Shown one piece after another: positions 43,020 through 52,779 of a stretch of DNA of 64,000 bases. Each line of letters begins with the position of its first letter. The first letter of the stretch is position 1. Position numbers and translations under genes: made by a program. The stretch covers positions 68,362-132,361 of the forward strand of contig CACVBU010000078.1 in NCBI GenBank assembly GCA_902728285.1. Direction: 5' to 3'. Source of the stretch: Clytia hemisphaerica. Lineage: Eukaryota; Cnidaria; Hydrozoa; Leptothecata; Clytiidae. Below the pieces are notes generated by a model. The model was not told where the DNA came from, did no database searches, and saw only the letters and a program-made list of their open reading frames with translations.

Positions 43020-43800
43020 TTGTCCGTCCGTCTGTTACCAGCTTTTCTCGAGATTGGCTCATTAGTTTTTTCTGACTTTTGGCACAAAGTTGCAAAATGG
43101 CAATGCCCAAAATGTGACGCAGCCCGATTTTTGAAAAAAAATGCTGGAAACATGCCGGAAAAAATGGTTTTTTGGCATTTTCTCGAGATTTTCTCAATTT
43201 TTTTTTTTTTTTTTTGCTCAAAGATGCGTATCAACAATGCCCAAAACATGGCAGAGTCCGATTTTTGACAAAAAGTTTTTTCTGGCGGAAAATGCCGGAA
43301 ATCGCCGTTTTTCTGGATTTTCATTGGATTCTTTTCTTATAACTCGTTGGTTTTTCATTCAAAAACATTATTGAAAGCAATGCCCATGTTTCAATTATCA
43401 AAAAAATAGATTTTTGAAGCCGGAACTATTCAAAAATCGCCGGAATAAACTATTTTCGCCGGAAAGACAGTATTTCTTGAATTTCTCGAGCTGTACTTTA
43501 TACTTTTTTATGAAATTTTGCACACTGATGCAAGATGACAATACCTAAAATGTGACGAAGCCCGATTTTCGAAAAACATTTTTTTCCGGCCGAAAATGCC
43601 AGAAATATGCCGGAAAAACCGTTTTTTTGACATTTTCTCGAATTTTCATCCTTAGTTTTTTCTGATTTTTTGCAGAAAGATGCGTATTCGCAATACTCAA
43701 AACATGACCGAGTTCGTTTTTTTGAGAAAAATTCTTTTCCAGCTGAAAATGCCGGTAATCGCCGTTTTTGCAGATTTTCATTCGACTTTTTTTCACACAA
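43020..43800. repeat. Two-level tandem repeat, about 438-bp period
   Basis: 'AAAATGTGACG.AGCCCGATTTT' occurs at about 43,111 and 43,549, and the following 300 bp align ('TGCCGGAAAAA', 'CATTTTCTCGA', 'GATGCGTAT', 'AAAACATG..CGAGTTCG' or 'AGAGTCCG', 'GCCGGAAATCGCCG' or 'GCCGGTAATCGCCG'). Inside each unit a sub-unit of about 135 bp is repeated ('AGCCCGATTTTT' against 'GAGTCCGATTTTT'). No coding potential is credible; open frames on both strands follow from the repeat. Confidence 0.75.
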
Positions 43801-44379
43801 AAACATTATTGATAACAACCAGCCCACCATTAAGCATGATTCAATTGTCAATAAAACTGATTTTTGCAACCGGAGCTTTCTATTTCTATTTTCCCTACTC
43901 CCCTTCCCTCTTCCCCCATCAACAATCAATGATAAAATTTAATGTTTTATGCATTTTCGCAACACGCTATATCGTCTGACTGATTGTTTTCATTTTTTTC
44001 CTTATTGCCTTATTATCTAGCTTTCATCGTCAGGTAGATCCATTCAGCATGTTGCTTGTTTGAATCATGATTTTCTTTGGCCTTGATTGAATTATATTTT
44101 TGTTTTCTTTTTAAAGCGTCATAATTTTATGACGTTGCTTATTTGGATCATTCATGGGTTTTTCATGTTTCACTTTCCAATCGATTGATTTGAAAATATC
44201 AGTTAATTTCTTTCTATTTGGATTTTCATTAGAAAGACCGTCAAAATGGATATTTTTTCTTTTTCGTAATGGATATTCTTTTTTTGTACATTCACTAACA
44301 TCATTTGTATTTTTTGCTGATGTAAGATAAATTTTTTGACTACCGTAATATTTGATTTGTCCGCAACAAAATCAATTTC

Positions 44380-45090
44380 AGAAATCTTTTCGTAAACACC
44401 AAAAAACCATCCTCCTGAAAGTTCTTGAAGCATCTCATTTAAAGTTACATAAAACATTCTATCTTGTTTAAGAACATCAAAATAAATCCATCTATTTTTT
44501 CACAATAAAGCACATGCAAAATGAGCACCAGTGTTTCTGACTAATGCTGAAACTTGTAAGAACTTTCCCTCAAAGTAAATTGTTCTAAAAATATCCATCT
44601 ATTCAAAACTGTTTCATCAAATTCTTTCAATAAATAATGTGAAATATTTAACGACTGAGTATTTATTGTATTCGCTGCAATATTAACTCCGCACGTATCA
44701 CAAGTTCCTGCGTTGGGAAGATCAAAGGACTTTTCCAAATAGATTGGTAAATTATTTTCGTTTAAGATAACTCAGAAATATAATTAACCATGCTAGAAAG
44801 CTGAGATTTTACTTCAACGTTGCATGTGCAAGTAGCCTTAGCTGTGTTGGTTGTCTCAAAAAAAAATCTTTCCTCTTTTGATAACACTCTAAAAAATTGC
44901 TTGAAAATATTTCTGAAAATTGGGCAGTATAGTCTTTTTCCACAAAAGATCCACAGGTGCTCGTACTTCATCTAATAATCTTATCGCATCATTTTTTGCA
45001 TTAAAACCGCTACTTTCAATCTCTGTTGAACCACTAATTAGAAGCAATTTAAAAATTCACTAAGATCGTTTAGACATAGTTTCTCTTGGA
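44380..45090 (-). pseudogene. Ubiquitin-specific-protease-like fragment
   Basis: On the minus strand: 'GFNAKNDAIRLLDEV..PVDLLW', 'CTCNVEVKSQLSSMVNYISE', a stop, 'NAGTCDTCGVNIAANTINTQ' (zinc-knuckle CxxC), 'LNISHYLLKEFD', a stop, then 'TGAHFACALL', a TGA, 'KNRWIYFDVLKQD'. The 'GAHF.C.......W.YFD' piece resembles the histidine box of C19 (UCH) peptidases, and a CxxC module before it also fits. The Cys box was not found. At least three stops occur. The similarity is weak. Confidence 0.35.
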
Positions 45091-45099
45091 ATTTGGGAA

Positions 45100-45895
45100 G
45101 AAATAAACGATAACATGAATAATACCGAGAAGTTCTGCATGAATTTTGAAAGTGGGAAATTTCAAGTAGTGGTAAGTTTTAGTACTAGTCAAGCACAAGT
45201 AAATTTTCAAGTAAACTCTCTAGGTCAATAAACTCTTCCTGATTAACAATACTCATGGTTCATTGTCCTGATTTCAGCCTGAACGGTCAGGTCCAAAGTC
45301 AAGACGTCTTAAATGGTTCTTTTTTTCAATTTCAGCCTGAACAGTCAGGTACAAAAAATGAAGTAATCTCTCCTTTATAATCTCCTTTAACTTCTGAACA
45401 GTTTGAACGTCTTGAACAAATTGGAGGTGACAGTGTTTAACCCAGTCTGAATGTCTAAGACAGATCTGGACAGTTTGAATGTCTAAGACAAACTGCTAGC
45501 CGAAATAAAGTCAATCTGAATGTCTATAAGAGACAGTAGACAGATTGAAAGTTGTCAACAAACTTCACTGATAAAAACACACAAATTGCTTAAAAAGATT
45601 TGAAAAAGAAGAAACAGACTCCCTAAGGTTGTGAAAACTGTGAAGGCCAAAGCAAAACTGTACCAAGCATCAACAAATCAAAATTTTCTTCTAGAATTTC
45701 GTGCTACACTTTCGGTTTTGCAAATTGTTGACAGACCAATCAGATAGACCAATCAGATACTTTGCTCTCATCCGGATAGCTTTTTAAGGCTAGTTTCAGT
45801 CACCTCCACTTCGTTTTTAGTTTCTTTCAACTTTCGTTTTTGTAGGCCATTCTTTCCATTTTCCGTATATAATCTAACTAGATGTATAGGCTACG
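45100..45895. other. Non-coding stretch with short direct repeats
   Basis: No gene. 'TTTCAGCCTGAACGGTCAGG' (45,273) recurs at 45,331 with one change. 'GTCTGAATGTCTAAGACAGA' (45,447) recurs as 'GTTTGAATGTCTAAGACAAA' (45,473) and 'ATCTGAATGTCTATAAGAGA' (45,510). 'CAATCAGATAGACCAATCAG' is a small duplication near 45,738. Confidence 0.5.
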
Positions 45896-45898
45896 GAA

Positions 45899-48630
45899 TG
45901 AGAGAAAGAGTGGTTGATGATACCTTGTTCCATGACGAAAGCCTTGAGGAGCACTGGAAAAGAACAATCGATATCCTCTCTCTTCTAGGAGAGGCCGGTG
46001 TTGTCCTAAACCCTGAAAAGTTCCAATTTGCCAAGAGAGCAGTTGACTTTGCTCCCGGGGGGGGGGGGGTACTAGGGCAAAATGGGTTACGGGGATGCTC
46101 CGCTGGTCAGGGTACCTTTTTTAACCTCCACGAGTCCCAGGTAGGGTCGCAAAAACACCAAAATAGAAAAATCAGTCCCTCGTAGGGTGCCTATTTTTGG
46201 AAAATTTGGGGAAAAAGTAGAAAATTTGAGAAAATTTTGGAATTTCAGTCCCATTCAGGGTCACTTTTTTCGCAAATTCGAGTCCCACGTAGGGTCCATT
46301 TTTCGAACCTCAGCGGAGCACCCCCGTCGGTCGACAAGGGTAGTACCCCCCCCGGGACTTTGCTGGTTTCCGTATTTCAGAGGACCGCATAGAGCCCCTC
46401 CCAAAGTATTTTGATTCGATTAAAAACTTTCCTACTCCGACCTCGACAACCGATGTGAGAAGCTGGTTTGGTCTCGTTAATCAAGTGGCAAATTACGCTC
46501 AACTAAGAAAGCATCTTGAGCCCTTTCGACGGTTTTTGTCTCCCAGATTTCAGTTTCGGTGGACCCCAGATATTAAATCTGGAGTTGAAATTTTTGATCT
46601 TGATAAAACAACCTGTGTCAGAACTGATTGGTCGAAGAAAGGCATGGGCTACTTTCTCTTCCAGAAACATTGTGAATGTGATGCTATCGTTCCGTCATGC
46701 TGCGAGGATGGCTGGCGCATAACTCTTGCCGGCTCCCGATTCCTTCAATCTTCCGAGGAGAACTATGCTGCTATTGAGGGGGAAGGACTAGCCATTGCTT
46801 GGAGTTTAGAACAGTCGAAGTATTTTACAATGGGGTGTAATGATTTAACCGTCGCCACAGATCATGAACCCTTGACTAAGATATTTTCCGACAAGACGAG
46901 TCTCGATGAAATCACAAACACCAGATTGCTACGTCTTAAGCGTCGTACCCTGCCTTGGTATTTCCGCATTGTCCATCTACCAGGCAAAACTAATCTAGCT
47001 GCCAACGCCACATCGCGCAAACCCTCTGGAAACGCACATGATCAAGTCGAAGAAGACCGTGTTGAAGCATTCATTGCAGCTGCAATTCGTTGTGACACAG
47101 AGTCGGTTATATCCTTGACCTGGGACCGAATCGCCAACGCAACTTCACAGGATCCTGGGATGAGTGCCCTAGTAGATGCAATCTTGTGTGGTTTTCCAGA
47201 AGAAAGTCGCTCAAACGAGACAGTAGCCTCCTACTGGAGATACCGGCATGGCTTATACCTAACTGACGGTGTAGTAGTTTTCGATGACCGTGCTGTTATC
47301 CCACCATCTCTTCGCCCGGCTACCCTTGCAGTTCTCCATTCAGCACACCAGGGAGTATCGACAATGGGTGCCCGCGCTAGAACAATCATCTTTTGGCCTG
47401 GTATCACAGAGGACATTGAACGTGTGCGACAATCCTGTCAAGACTGCAACAAAAACGCTCCGTCTAACCCGCCACTTCCAGCAATTCTCTCTAACCCACC
47501 ATCAACTCCGTTCGAGATGATTCATGCCGATTACTTTGACTCTGCAGCCCAACACTACCTGGTCGTCGGTGATAGACTGTCAGGATGGTCAGACGTATTC
47601 AAAGCTCCGCACGGCTCTCCTCAATCTGGATCAGAGGGCCTCATCGCATGCTTTACGTAACTATTTTTCCCGATTTGGCGTGCCAACTGAAATCTCGAGT
47701 GACGGTGGTCCTGAATTCATATCCAATGCTACGGAGACCTTTTTGAAGAAATGGGGCGTCAACCATCGCATCTCCTCAGCCTACAATCCCCAGTCGAACG
47801 GACGCGCTGAGGTTGCTGTAAAATCTGCTAAACGTCTGCTACGATCAAACACTGGAACCGGTGGTAGCCTTGATACTGATCGCTTCCTCCGCGCCATGAT
47901 GCAACTTCGCAACACCCCTGATCGTGATTGTGAGTTATCTCCAGCCCAAATCGTATTCGGAAGACCTATCAGAGATGCATTTGCCTTCGCCAGTCGCCTG
48001 GACAAGTTTACCAACCCTAATATCCGACCCTTGTGGCGAGACGCATGGGCTAAGAAAGAAGAGGCACTTCGGGAACGCTTCCACCACTCCGCAGAGAAGA
48101 GGAACGAGCATGCACACGCACTACCGAATTTGACTCCTGGAAACCGCTGCTATATTCAAAACCAAAGCGGTAACCATCCAAAACGTTGGGATCGATCAGG
48201 GACTGTTGTTGAGACACATGGCAATGACAGTTACTCTTTGAAGAGGGATGGTACCGGAAGAGTGACACGCCGTAACAGACGCCATCTACGGCAATTTCTT
48301 CCAGCATCTGCAGACATCACCAGTAAGAACTTCGTCCACTTGCAACCTTCGCAGCAACCTCGTCCAACGGCCCCGCCGCTCGTCAATCAATCAGCTCCTA
48401 CGCAGACAACCTCCCGTACAGTCACCATGGTGGTACCTCCTTCTCTACCAGACGCGTCAAGCTCGGACCCTTGTGAAATACCAACCCCTCCGGCCCCACT
48501 ATTGGTCGAACCGCCGTCAACGTCAACTCAGGTGATGACACCTCCGGCCACACTAGACGTCCCTTCCCGTCCCACTCGATTTAGACGACCCCCTCCCAGA
48601 TATGAACCGGAATCAGGACATTGGATTTGA
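45899..48630 (+). pseudogene. pol: Ty3/gypsy pol fragment, copy 2 (MITE-interrupted)
   Basis: It starts inside reverse transcriptase just before the 'VDDTLFHD' catalytic box, so gag, PR and the first half of RT are gone. A MITE splits it at 46,054. RT then continues with an in-frame deletion of about 17 codons near 46,580. RNase H has 'RTDWSKKGMGYF', 'EGEGLAIAW' and 'VATDHEPL'. Integrase has the HHCC finger and D, D, E in place ('SSDGGPEF', 'NGRAEVAVK'). One extra T at 47,651-47,653 breaks the frame inside the integrase. The C-terminal part then runs open to 48,630 with a Pro-rich tail. It belongs to the same family as the copy at 25.6 kb. No intact element can be read from the window. Confidence 0.85.
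46054..46356. mobile_element. 303-bp GC-run MITE inside gypsy copy 2
   Basis: The ends are CCCGGGGGGGG..GTACTA and TAGTACCCCCCCCGGG. ACTTTGCT flanks both sides (46,046-46,053 and 46,357-46,364), an 8-bp target duplication. Comparison with gypsy copy 1, which has no insert here, confirms the empty site. Inside, 'AGTCCC..GTAGGGTC' units lie at about 46,136, 46,168, 46,247 and 46,282. 'CTCCGCTGG' and 'CCTCAGCGGAG' lie near the two ends. Confidence 0.9.
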
Positions 48631-48769
48631 TTTACTAGTATTTTTTTTTCTTTACGATATTTTACTCATGAACCTTATAGAGGACATTTGATGTGCACAT
48701 TCACAGACTGTTATTTACCTGATCCCGGACAGACAGTTGATTATGAGTTCAGTGACTTTTATTTACGCC

Positions 48770-48905
48770 ATGAACTGGAGGGGGATGTACGATAATGGAG
48801 TCATAGTTATGTTACTGTACATATATTTATCTTATCGTTTAGATCAATACATTCGTTATACTAAATAGAAATTAACTGAATGATACTTTTATCCAAGTAC
48901 TTGTT
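48770..48905 (+). repeat. Polypurine tract and start of a 3' LTR, gypsy copy 2
   Basis: 'AACTGGAGGGGGATG' is followed by TGTACGATAATGGAG, a plausible LTR start (TG). The next 110 bp resemble the matching region of copy 1. The LTR end could not be found, since no 5' LTR is present for comparison. 48,906-49,062 holds nothing recognisable. Confidence 0.5.
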
Positions 48906-49062
48906 GTATTCTAATACGGGCAATCATGTTTTGTTCCTGAGAAAGATCATCCATTAAGGGGGCTAGGCTTTTGCAAAATTGTATATTAGGACCTTCTTCT
49001 TTAGGTTCAACGGTTTTGCGGGTGACTTGGAATAGACTGATTTTATTGCGAATTAACGTTTT

Positions 49063-50080
49063 TCAACGATTGTAGGAGGTCCTTATCAATTGCTTATGAT
49101 GTTTAAACAATTGAGGGTATGGTGGTTTATGATTTTGCTTACCCTCTGCAGAGGTGGTGGTTTTTGAAGATGATGTATGCGACTTTGATGATGAAGGAGG
49201 GTGACAAGATGGTGGTTTCGATTTTGACGAAGAGGGAGTAGATGCTAACATTATATTGTCGCTCAAAGCTGGAGGGACGTAAGGGTCTCCCAAAAACTCT
49301 AACTGCTCAAAGAATTGACATGTAGGTAGCTTCCCACCACCACTTCGCTTGGTTTGACATTTGGTCCACCCATCTTTTAAGTTTTTCCAAGCATTCTTTA
49401 GGTCATCAGCTGAAATAAAATGAAATAAAATGAGAAATAATGCTGTTATGAAGATACGAGCTCTGAAGCTGTGGACTGCAAAATATGTATTAATAAATAA
49501 CAGCCAGTTGTTATCAATAATAGTTTTGTTGTTAATGTTTTTCTATATTGTCAGAAAAGCGTTATACAACCAGATACAACTGCAAGCTTACCGTTTGATT
49601 AGGGAAATGCTGTGTCCCTTATGTATATCCAAATTATTTTTTCTTCGTATTATTTTATATTTTGGATGACTGGCTTGCCATAGCTCCGGACGGGGCCGAG
49701 CCGCTTCAATGAGAAGTTCCTTATCAACACTTTCATTAGAACAGCTCTTCTTTCTAGCATTTCATCATCGGCTGCGTCGTTATATAGATCTTCGTCTCTA
49801 CTTCCATCCTGAAATGAATCTCTCGTCGCCGTAGCGATTCCAGGACTTAAAAACTTCTTCTGGTGTGGTAGGACAGGTTGTGGAGTGTAGGTCAAATTGC
49901 GATATGGTTAAACGATGATGCTAGTGTAAAGTCAAAAAAATGGTGTTGTTGTTGTTGTTGTTGGTTGTGATATTCATAGTTAATTCTTTGTCTTTGGTCA
50001 TTTACAGAAAATTTAACACTTTCGTCATCTACGTCAGGAGATAAGTTGTTAACAGCAGAATCAGAAAAATTACTCTCCAT
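49063..50080 (-). CDS. MADF-domain (Adf-1-like) gene, two exons, one frame problem
   Basis: Exon 1 (50,080-49,592) starts 'MESNFSDSAVNNLSPDVDD', has a Gln tract from a (TTG)n run at 49,943-49,966, then 'ELLIEAARPRPELWQASHPK' and ends at ACG|GTAAGC. Exon 2 (49,409-49,063, acceptor TTTTATTTCAG) reads 'ADDLKNAWKNLKDGWTKCQT', 'LPTCQFFEQLEFLGDPYVPP' and a Ser/Lys-rich tail. 'RPELW..SHP.YK' plus 'LKNAWKNL.D' and 'FFEQLEFL' is the MADF DNA-binding domain, found in transcription factors and in accessory proteins of Harbinger transposons. The Gln-rich start and the MADF part are in different frames (change at 49,890-49,770), so a shift or an unseen intron exists. Confidence 0.55.
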
Positions 50081-50307
50081 ATTTTTTAATTTCTACCTAA
50101 ATACATCAACATAACACACAGAAATGAAAAAAAACGTATTATGGTAAAAGAAAAAGTTCGTGACTATCGATTTACGCACATCTGTACATTTTCATATTTT
50201 ATTTGCTTAATCAGCAGATTTTCTCTCTTCTGATTGGTTAATCAAATTCTGGGCGCAGAGAACGCTTTTGGGAGTTGAAATCTTTCAGCTCCTTCAGAAT
50301 GACTTAG

Positions 50308-51090
50308 GCTTTTGCGAGGATAACCTGAGGATCCTCACTTTTTTTTTTTTTTCATCAAAATATGAACCTTAGGATCCTAAGGATCCTTGGGAAATTAAAA
50401 TATTGATGTTTTATCGAGCTGTATCCAAGGTAGCCTGGATATCCAGACCGTAAACTTTTTCACCGTCTAGTTTTTTATAATCTTGTCTCAGGTTTACGGT
50501 CTGGTCCAAGTAACTCCTCTGCAGGGATATCTGTCCCTGCATATGCGAGTGTCTCTAATTGGTCAGTACGCGCCCCAGTCACTGAGCAGAATTTTCGCGG
50601 GGTTTGTGATATTTTTCGATGCGCGCGCATAATTTATGGAAAAAGCTGACCTTGCAAAAAAAGAAAATGAAAACGCAGGTTCATTTCTAAACAAAATGGC
50701 TGATGGAAAGGAGCCTTTATGAATGTGGCTGACGTTTGGATATAGTTTAAAGTAGTTTTGAAAGTTTATTGAGTTTGTAAAAGAGGTTTTGTGGTAAGTA
50801 ATTATGTGTGTCTGCCTGGGTTTCCACAGTTTTGAGATTCTGTCAACAAGGGTTTACTCACAGACTGTGTCATTCAAAACTGTATCAGACTTTTTTAGTT
50901 GCACCAGACTCTATAATTTTAGAAACTTTGTTTTGTATGTTGAGGTTAGAGTGTTTTTTTCTAAAATTTTGAGTCTGGATACCCAGGCTATATCCAAGGC
51001 AAAACAGAGGATCCTAAGGATATCCTCTAAAAGCCTGAGGATGCTCAGGACCCTAAGGATATAAGTGAAAAATCCGTGCCTGAGTGAATT
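50308..51090. repeat. GGATCCT-rich inverted segments around the third TAGCCTGG MITE
   Basis: 'CTGAGGATCCTCAC' and 'CCTTAGGATCCTAAGGATCC' (50,325-50,390) on the left face 'GAGGATCCTAAGGATATCC', 'CCTGAGGATGCTCAGG' and 'CCCTAAGGATAT' (51,006-51,062) on the right. These look like the two halves of one short foldback element split by the MITE. Confidence 0.5.
50431..50990 (+). mobile_element. 560-bp TAGCCTGG MITE with 9-bp target duplication, copy 3
   Basis: The ends are TAGCCTGGATATCCAGACC and GAGTCTGGATACCCAGGCTA. TATCCAAGG flanks both sides (50,422-50,430 and 50,991-50,999). The interior includes 'CGATGCGCGCGCATAATT', 'AACAAAATGGCTG' and 'CTCTATAATTTTAGAAACTT'. Same family as 35,703 and 41,946. 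From 51,091 to 51,820 nothing else was recognised. Confidence 0.9.
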
Positions 51091-51820
51091 TAAAGTAAAA
51101 TTTCTTATTTTCAAACTTTATGATATATTTTTTTATATATTTCATAAATAATTTTTTACCATGCTAAACTTTTCTTTTTATTATTACAGGTCATTTGATG
51201 TTTGAATAAATATCTTTAAGGATGATTTTTTTTTACTTTTGCTTACCTTATTACAATTATATAACTACTACTTACTAGTCAAGTAAAAGTACGCGGGTAA
51301 AATGAGTGCGAGAATTTATTAACGCGAAAGGCAGGGTTTTCGAAAATAACCATGGCTCGAATTTTGTTTAAACATTTGTAATTAACGTGAGGTAAGCAAT
51401 TCACGTTATTAACATGAGTAGCTATATAAGTGTAATAAGGTATTTTGAGAAGCACCAAAATGTAAGAAATGGAAATATACATATACGAATAATTACCACA
51501 GTAAAATAATGATAAAAACTAGACTTACATAATGTGAACAATACGCAAGAAATATTTTTGCTCTTATTTTTAACAATCATAATCGTATATTGACGAACAA
51601 TGTTTTGCGGACCTTAATGTACGAAGCAAAAGACGGGTTCTGTATTAAGAAAAATTTTCTTTCGGTAAACAATTCCCCTACTGTATATTGATTCAAGTTA
51701 GAAATTTTGTAAAGAAATTTTGTTTTGTTCCTCGAATTAGTATATTTTTTTTGTTTTTAGCTGGGATCTGGGTGTCTGGGCTGAAGGTGGGAATTTTAGG
51801 ATAAGGTAGGACCTGAATTT

Positions 51821-52560
51821 TCAGGTGGGACCTGGAACTTCCTTGCACACTATGCAGTTCGCATATTTTCCAGCTTCTCTGACCTGCATAATTTCTTTAA
51901 AAAGACGCCTTCTAATTGTCATTGTTTCGTCAGAGTAATCTTCATTAATATAAATTCCCGTATTCTTCAATTTATTTGATTTCTTTATTATTATTTCTTT
52001 CTGCTTCCATGATTGTAGTTTGCAAACGATCGACCTCTTTTGCCCATTTTCCTTTCTTCCAATTCTGTGTTCACATTCGATAACTATCTCCTCGTTAACA
52101 CCCAACCTTGCTCTGATTATGTCTTTCACTTTTCTTTCGCTTTCTTCCGAAGTTTCATTTTAATTTTTTACCACACCGTCTACTCGTATGTTGTTTCTTC
52201 GGTTGCGATCCTCAAAGGTTCTAAGTGTGGTAAAAGCATTCGTTTAGACCGTTTATTTTTTGCTGTAAATTGTTGTTCCATTGTTGGTTGAGATCCTTGA
52301 TCTTATCATCCAAAAGTTGTTGTGTAAATTCTAAGGATTTCTCAAGGTTTTTGATTTATAAATTTTGGCCTTCAGCAGTTTCCTCAACCTTCGTGACTCT
52401 GGCACCGATAGATTCAACTGAAATCTTTATCTCATCCAAAGTTTTGTAAATTAGGGTTGAATTAGATGCGATAAACTTCTGGACATTTGCATCGTGTTTG
52501 TTCAGTGCGGTGTCACTGAATGTTTTGATTTTACTTTCCATATTTTTATCCATGATCAAT
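51821..52560 (-). mobile_element. LINE ORF1 fragment: coiled coil and RRM
   Basis: It starts 'MDKNMESKIKTFSDTALNKH', a helical stretch with 'VESIGARVTKVEETAEG', a stop at 52,356, then 'IKNLEKSLEFTQQLLDDKIK' (coiled coil). Later comes 'RRNNIRVDGVVKN', 'CEHRIGRKENGQKRSIVCKL', 'SWKQKEIIIKKSNKLKNTGI' and 'YINEDYSDETMTIRRRLFKE'. This is the RRM-type nucleic-acid-binding ORF1 of L1-like LINEs. No ORF2 follows in the window. At least one stop and one shift are present. Confidence 0.7.
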
Positions 52561-52779
52561 TAATAACACCAACAGACAATCAGTAATAACAACAATAAAT
52601 AAAAATAAATGAATGGTAGCAAAAGAATAGTTTTCGAGTTCTTGAATAATTTTTTTATTTTATTTATATTTATTTTTTTCTCTCTTAAAAGACGTCCGTT
52701 CTGCTTTGCTGCTTCGTCTTATGTCCAACAGGTAATAAAACTACATCTTTGCGTGTTGTCACTACTTTTGATGGCTTTG

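Noticed and set aside
43001-43370. Several 75-107-codon frames on both strands
   Set aside because: They are generated by tandem-repeat composition, do not persist between repeat copies, and have no family pattern.
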